From the NCBI RefSeq assembly GCF_030504985.1, contig NZ_JASERU010000002.1, forward strand, positions 1-64,000: DNA of 64,000 nucleotides, read 5' to 3'. A program made the translations under genes and the position numbers. Source of the DNA: Fulvimonas sp. R45 (GTDB lineage: Bacteria; Pseudomonadota; Gammaproteobacteria; Xanthomonadales; Rhodanobacteraceae). How positions within the stretch are numbered: position 1 is the stretch's first letter; each line of letters begins with the position of its first letter. The notes beneath the pieces are model-generated. The model made no database searches. It saw nothing but the letters and a program-made list of their open reading frames with translations, and was not told where the DNA came from. Positions 62,355-64,000 of this stretch are shown one piece after another.

Positions 62355-64000
62355 ATGGCTTTTCGTCAGGTACGACGACTGCGTCCCGTGCTGTCTGCGA
62401 CTTTCCGCCGGCGTGCGTTGGCTGGTGCCTGCGTCGCTGTCCTGTACAGCTTGGGGCTGGGCGCCATGGCCGCCGCCCAGACGCAACCCGCGCCCGCCGA
62501 CCGTCCGGCGCCGGCGGCCACGCCGCAGGCGCAGCCGCCGGCCGCGAAAGGGAGGAACGGCCGGCCACCCGCGAAGCCCGCGGCTTCGGTGAGCAACCTC
62601 GACACGGTCAAGGTCACCGGCATCCTCGGCAGCATCCAGAGCTCGCTGCAGGCCAAGCAGAATTCCGACGACATCATCGAGGCGATCTCGGCCGAGGACA
62701 TCGGCAAGCTGCCCGACGCCAGCATCGCCGAGAGCCTGTCGCGCGTGTCCGGCCTGGCGACGCAGCGCATGAACGGCCGCGCCAGCGTGATCTCGATCCG
62801 CGGCCTGTCGCCGGACTTCGCCGGCACCACGCTGGACGGACGCGAGCAGGCGACCATCGGCGAGAACCGCGGCGTGGAGTACGACCAGTACCCTTCCGAG
62901 CTGATCAACGGCGCGGCGATCTACAAGACGCCCGACGCCAGCCTGGTCGGGCAGGGCCTGTCCGGCACGGTCGACCTGCACACGATCAAGCCGCTGGACC
63001 TGCCGCACCGCGCGATCGTCGCCAACCTGCGTGGCGAGTACACCAGCAACGGCAAGCTCAACCCCGGCAGCGGCGTGGGCGACCTGGGCCACCGCGCCAG
63101 CTTCTCGTACATCGACCAGTTCCTGGACCATACCCTGGGCGTGGCGGTGGGCTTCGCCCAGCTCGATTCGCCGATCCAGGAGAAGCAGTACCAGGCCTGG
63201 TGGTGGAGCGTGGACAACGGCCCGGCCGGCATCGATCGTAACTGGGGCCAGCCGCGCACGCCCGGCATGCCCGACGACGTGGTCTCGCAGGAGGGCATGC
63301 AACTGCGCGCGCAGTCGCAACGCCAGTTGCGCAACGGCCTGATGGCGGTGCTGGAATGGGCGCCGGGCGAGCACTACCACTCCACGCTGGACCTGTACTA
63401 CTCCACCTTCAACGAGAAGAAGTTCACCAACGGCGCGCAATGGTCCAGCAGCCCGTATGACGACGTGAGCTATTCGAACGTGGGCGTGGTGCCCATGCAA
63501 CCCTATCCGCTGGTCACCACCGGCACGATCCACAACGTCTCGCCGATCCTGCAGAACGAATACACCCGCGAGCGCGACAAGCTGTTCTCGGCCGGCTGGA
63601 ACAACCAGTTCGACTTCGGCGGCGGCTGGACCGCGACGGCCGACCTGTCCTACTCCAGCGCGAAGAAGCGGTTACGCGACGTCTACCTGTTCAGCGGCCT
63701 TCCCGATGGCGCGCGCACCGATGTGGACTTCCGGACGCCGACGGGCAACGGCTACCCGGGCTTCTCGACCGCGGCGAACCTGGCCGACCCGACGCAGGTC
63801 GTGTTCACCGACCCGGGCAACCCGGAGAGCCACCCGCCGGGTTACGGCTACGACGGCCGCCAGGAGTTCGACCGCCAGAAGGACTCGATCAAGGCGCTGC
63901 GGCTGGAGGTGAGCCACCCGCTGGGCTGGATCTTCAGCGATTTCGTGCTGGGCGCGAACTACTCCGAGCGGGTGAAGACCAAGCAGGCCGACGTGTACTT
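62355..64000 (+). CDS. TonB-dependent receptor (Xanthomonas/Caulobacter type), runs off the window
   Basis: The first 548 residues of an outer-membrane receptor. ATG at 62355 with GGAGG six bases upstream. A long signal region (helix about 20-40, AMAAAQ) and a Pro/Ala-rich linker of about 40 residues come first. The plug domain begins VSNLDTVKVTG, then SDDIIEAISAEDIGKLPDASIAESLSRV, ISIRGLSPDF and YKTPDASLVGQGLSGTVDL, the hallmark of the TonB-Xanth-Caul group that imports plant or algal saccharides and related nutrients. The barrel starts near residue 225. No stop occurs before the window ends. Cargo not known. Confidence 0.93.
   Translation, partial: MAFRQVRRLRPVLSATFRRRALAGACVAVLYSLGLGAMAAAQTQPAPADRPAPAATPQAQPPAAKGRNGRPPAKPAASVSNLDTVKVTGILGSIQSSLQAKQNSDDIIEAISAEDIGKLPDASIAESLSRVSGLATQRMNGRASVISIRGLSPDFAGTTLDGREQATIGENRGVEYDQYPSELINGAAIYKTPDASLVGQGLSGTVDLHTIKPLDLPHRAIVANLRGEYTSNGKLNPGSGVGDLGHRASFSYIDQFLDHTLGVAVGFAQLDSPIQEKQYQAWWWSVDNGPAGIDRNWGQPRTPGMPDDVVSQEGMQLRAQSQRQLRNGLMAVLEWAPGEHYHSTLDLYYSTFNEKKFTNGAQWSSSPYDDVSYSNVGVVPMQPYPLVTTGTIHNVSPILQNEYTRERDKLFSAGWNNQFDFGGGWTATADLSYSSAKKRLRDVYLFSGLPDGARTDVDFRTPTGNGYPGFSTAANLADPTQVVFTDPGNPESHPPGYGYDGRQEFDRQKDSIKALRLEVSHPLGWIFSDFVLGANYSERVKTKQADVY

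Overview
This 64 kb window is high-GC chromosomal DNA with strong third-position GC bias, which makes many long antisense reading frames. The gene content fits Gammaproteobacteria, order Xanthomonadales, most likely Rhodanobacteraceae (Rhodanobacter, Dyella, Frateuria or Luteibacter type). The signs are Xanthomonas/Caulobacter-type TonB receptors, a class of glutamate-cysteine ligase typical of xanthomonads, DUF6491 and DUF2884 envelope proteins, a homodimeric AceE, and a divergent trxA-rho / rhlB block next to ftsEX. I see no rRNA, tRNA, CRISPR array, transposase or prophage. Genus assignment is inference.

Layout. 1-508 holds no convincing gene. 509-6866: a lipoprotein M3 oligopeptidase, a small cysteine-rich secreted protein, and on the minus strand a response regulator, histidine kinase and gshA. 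7005-11389: rho and trxA on the minus strand, divergent from rhlB. 11568-14854: ftsE-ftsX, then a double-receiver protein translationally coupled to ung. 14882-17489: accessory genes on the minus strand, namely an Fe(II) hydroxylase and a tightly coupled TetR / haloalkane dehalogenase / Rdx operon with a clear operator-promoter. 17752-18606: rpoH, preceded by a perfect CIRCE element. 18781-23821 on the minus strand: ndh, priA and a DUF3667 membrane protein, with inverted DnaA boxes upstream of priA. 23928-32003: a MATE pump, SppA, an orphan ABC ATPase, a small lipoprotein, an SDR, a DUF4124 protein, a DegV protein and a short AMP nucleosidase.

32384-35491 is an Oar-like TonB receptor with a possible promoter-operator. 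35604-40257 on the minus strand holds a TPR-sulfotransferase, a glutaredoxin/A-type/rhodanese fusion, an SGNH hydrolase and an alanine-type aminotransferase. 40389-48265 holds rsgA, a MATCAP/DUF1704 protein, a malic enzyme-phosphotransacetylase fusion and aceE; the last two lie head to tail and join malate, pyruvate and acetyl-CoA. 48388-53730 on the minus strand holds a DUF883-like protein, an MFS exporter, a probable bicovalent flavin oxidase and an S41 protease with one apparent frameshift, facing a membrane-anchored LytTR regulator at 53886. 54818-62077 is a run of small envelope or unknown proteins, including two DUF2884 paralogues, a USP protein and a ferritin-like protein. A TonB receptor starts at 62355 and runs off the window.

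Most of the window is conserved core with ordinary operons. The most notable items are the CIRCE control of rpoH, the dehalogenase operon with an operator filling its promoter spacer and a predicted leaderless regulator mRNA, the frameshifted protease coupled to an oxidase, the degenerate receiver domain coupled to ung, and the DnaA-box dyad upstream of priA.
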